A stretch of 64,000 bases of DNA, from NCBI RefSeq assembly GCF_027942865.1, contig NC_134526.1, positions 12,122,284-12,186,283 on the forward strand, given 5' to 3'. The notes beneath the pieces were generated by a model that worked only from the letters and a program-made list of their open reading frames with translations, had not been told where the DNA came from and did no database searches. The position numbers and the translations under genes were made by a program. This document shows, one piece after another, positions 63,351 to 64,000 of this stretch (position 1 is the stretch's first letter; each line of letters opens with the position of its first letter). The DNA is from Odontesthes bonariensis. Its lineage: Eukaryota; Chordata; Actinopteri; Atheriniformes; Atherinopsidae.

Positions 63351-64000
63351 TTAAAACAAAATGATAGAACAAAATTATTGAAGCACATTCATTCACACAT
63401 TCCCATTCATTTCTGCATAGTCAGATTTAAAAACTTCATTAAGAAACAAATCAAATTGTTTTCTGCCAACTCCACCAGATTCTTGTTCCCATGTCCCCAG
63501 CTACCTCTGTGGTGATTTTCAATGCATGTTATCATATTTTAACAATGGGGATGTAGACCCAAGATCAGGATAAAAAGATGGATAGCAGATCTGGTTTCTG
63601 GTGTCTTCATCAGATTTGAATGTAATTGCACAAAAGGTAAACAGGTATGTTTTACACACAAATAGTACACAGAAAATTATTTGCAAGCTTAAAATGTTAT
63701 GTTATTGTCAAAAATGATTTGCCTCTCTTAGTGCATATTCAGATTTGGAAATGCATTAGAGTCTGTTTCTTACCTTTCCAAATGTTTTGAAGACAATTCT
63801 AGATGGAAAATATTTAAGGAAAAAGCTAAATTAAGTTAACTTTCAACGTAAGTAGAACAGTTAGTAACAACAGCAACTTAGGGAATTTTTTAGTCCACTT
63901 CATGAAAATATTTTCCAAGACACTGTTATTAAAAAAACAAACAGCGCCTAAACAAGAATCAAAGGCAAGCACAAAAAGATCATGTTAGTATGCAAAAACA

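Larger units (their letters stand above)
60220..64000. other. Downstream flank of the globin cluster
   Basis: A GATA site (AGATAA on minus, 60421-60426) may belong to the beta-4 promoter. No further coding gene could be recognised to the window end. Items seen are the CTCF-like motif at 62287-62302 and a fish repeat fragment at 63316-63350. Open frames near 62262-62573 and 63207-63515 lack support. Confidence 0.55.

Overview
This window is vertebrate genomic DNA from a teleost fish. Genes are split by GT-AG introns, it carries fish-type dispersed repeats and LINEs, and the gene order mpg, nprl3, then mixed alpha and beta globin genes matches the teleost MN-type globin locus (orthologous to the region beside human alpha-globin). 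No species is claimed.

Layout. 1-7.6 kb: intergenic DNA with a GC-richer promoter-like patch (about 480-850), a strong hairpin and a LINE tail. 7.6-10.1 kb: mpg (+), three exons. 10.6-24.9 kb: nprl3 (-), fourteen coding exons rebuilt from splice sites and phases, including a 39-nt in-frame exon that can be skipped. An nprl3 intron at about 17.55-17.78 kb holds a tight cluster of two NF-E2/MARE sites, GATA sites and a CACCC box, the expected counterpart of the mammalian HS-40/MCS-R2 alpha-globin enhancer. Another nprl3 intron holds a TTAA-flanked MITE with a retrocopy nested inside it. 25.9-33.3 kb: a whole-looking, very young Ty3/gypsy LTR retrotransposon lies between nprl3 and the globins.

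Globin cluster, 33.6-60.2 kb. beta-1 (-) and alpha-1 (+) are divergent, then alpha-2 (+). Next comes a 3-kb inverted duplication (left arm 42920-45946, right arm 49278-52385), each arm holding a beta gene plus an alpha gene or its remnant. The right arm reads into an intact alpha-3. The left arm keeps only alpha exon 3, fused by a deletion to a truncated beta. The spacer between the arms holds an alpha pseudogene broken by a frameshift and a 655-bp MITE. A broken L2-type LINE (55.0-57.8 kb) follows, then a divergent beta-4 (-). I count four beta and three alpha genes that look intact, plus three globin pseudogenes or relics. The remaining DNA to 64 kb shows no recognisable gene.

How it fits together. 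The alpha and beta genes would supply hemoglobin tetramers for red cells, driven by CACCC/GATA promoters and probably by the enhancer inside nprl3. The cluster has been reshaped recently by inverted duplication, gene conversion, deletion and transposon insertion. CTCF-like motifs facing inward at both sides suggest a possible loop domain.
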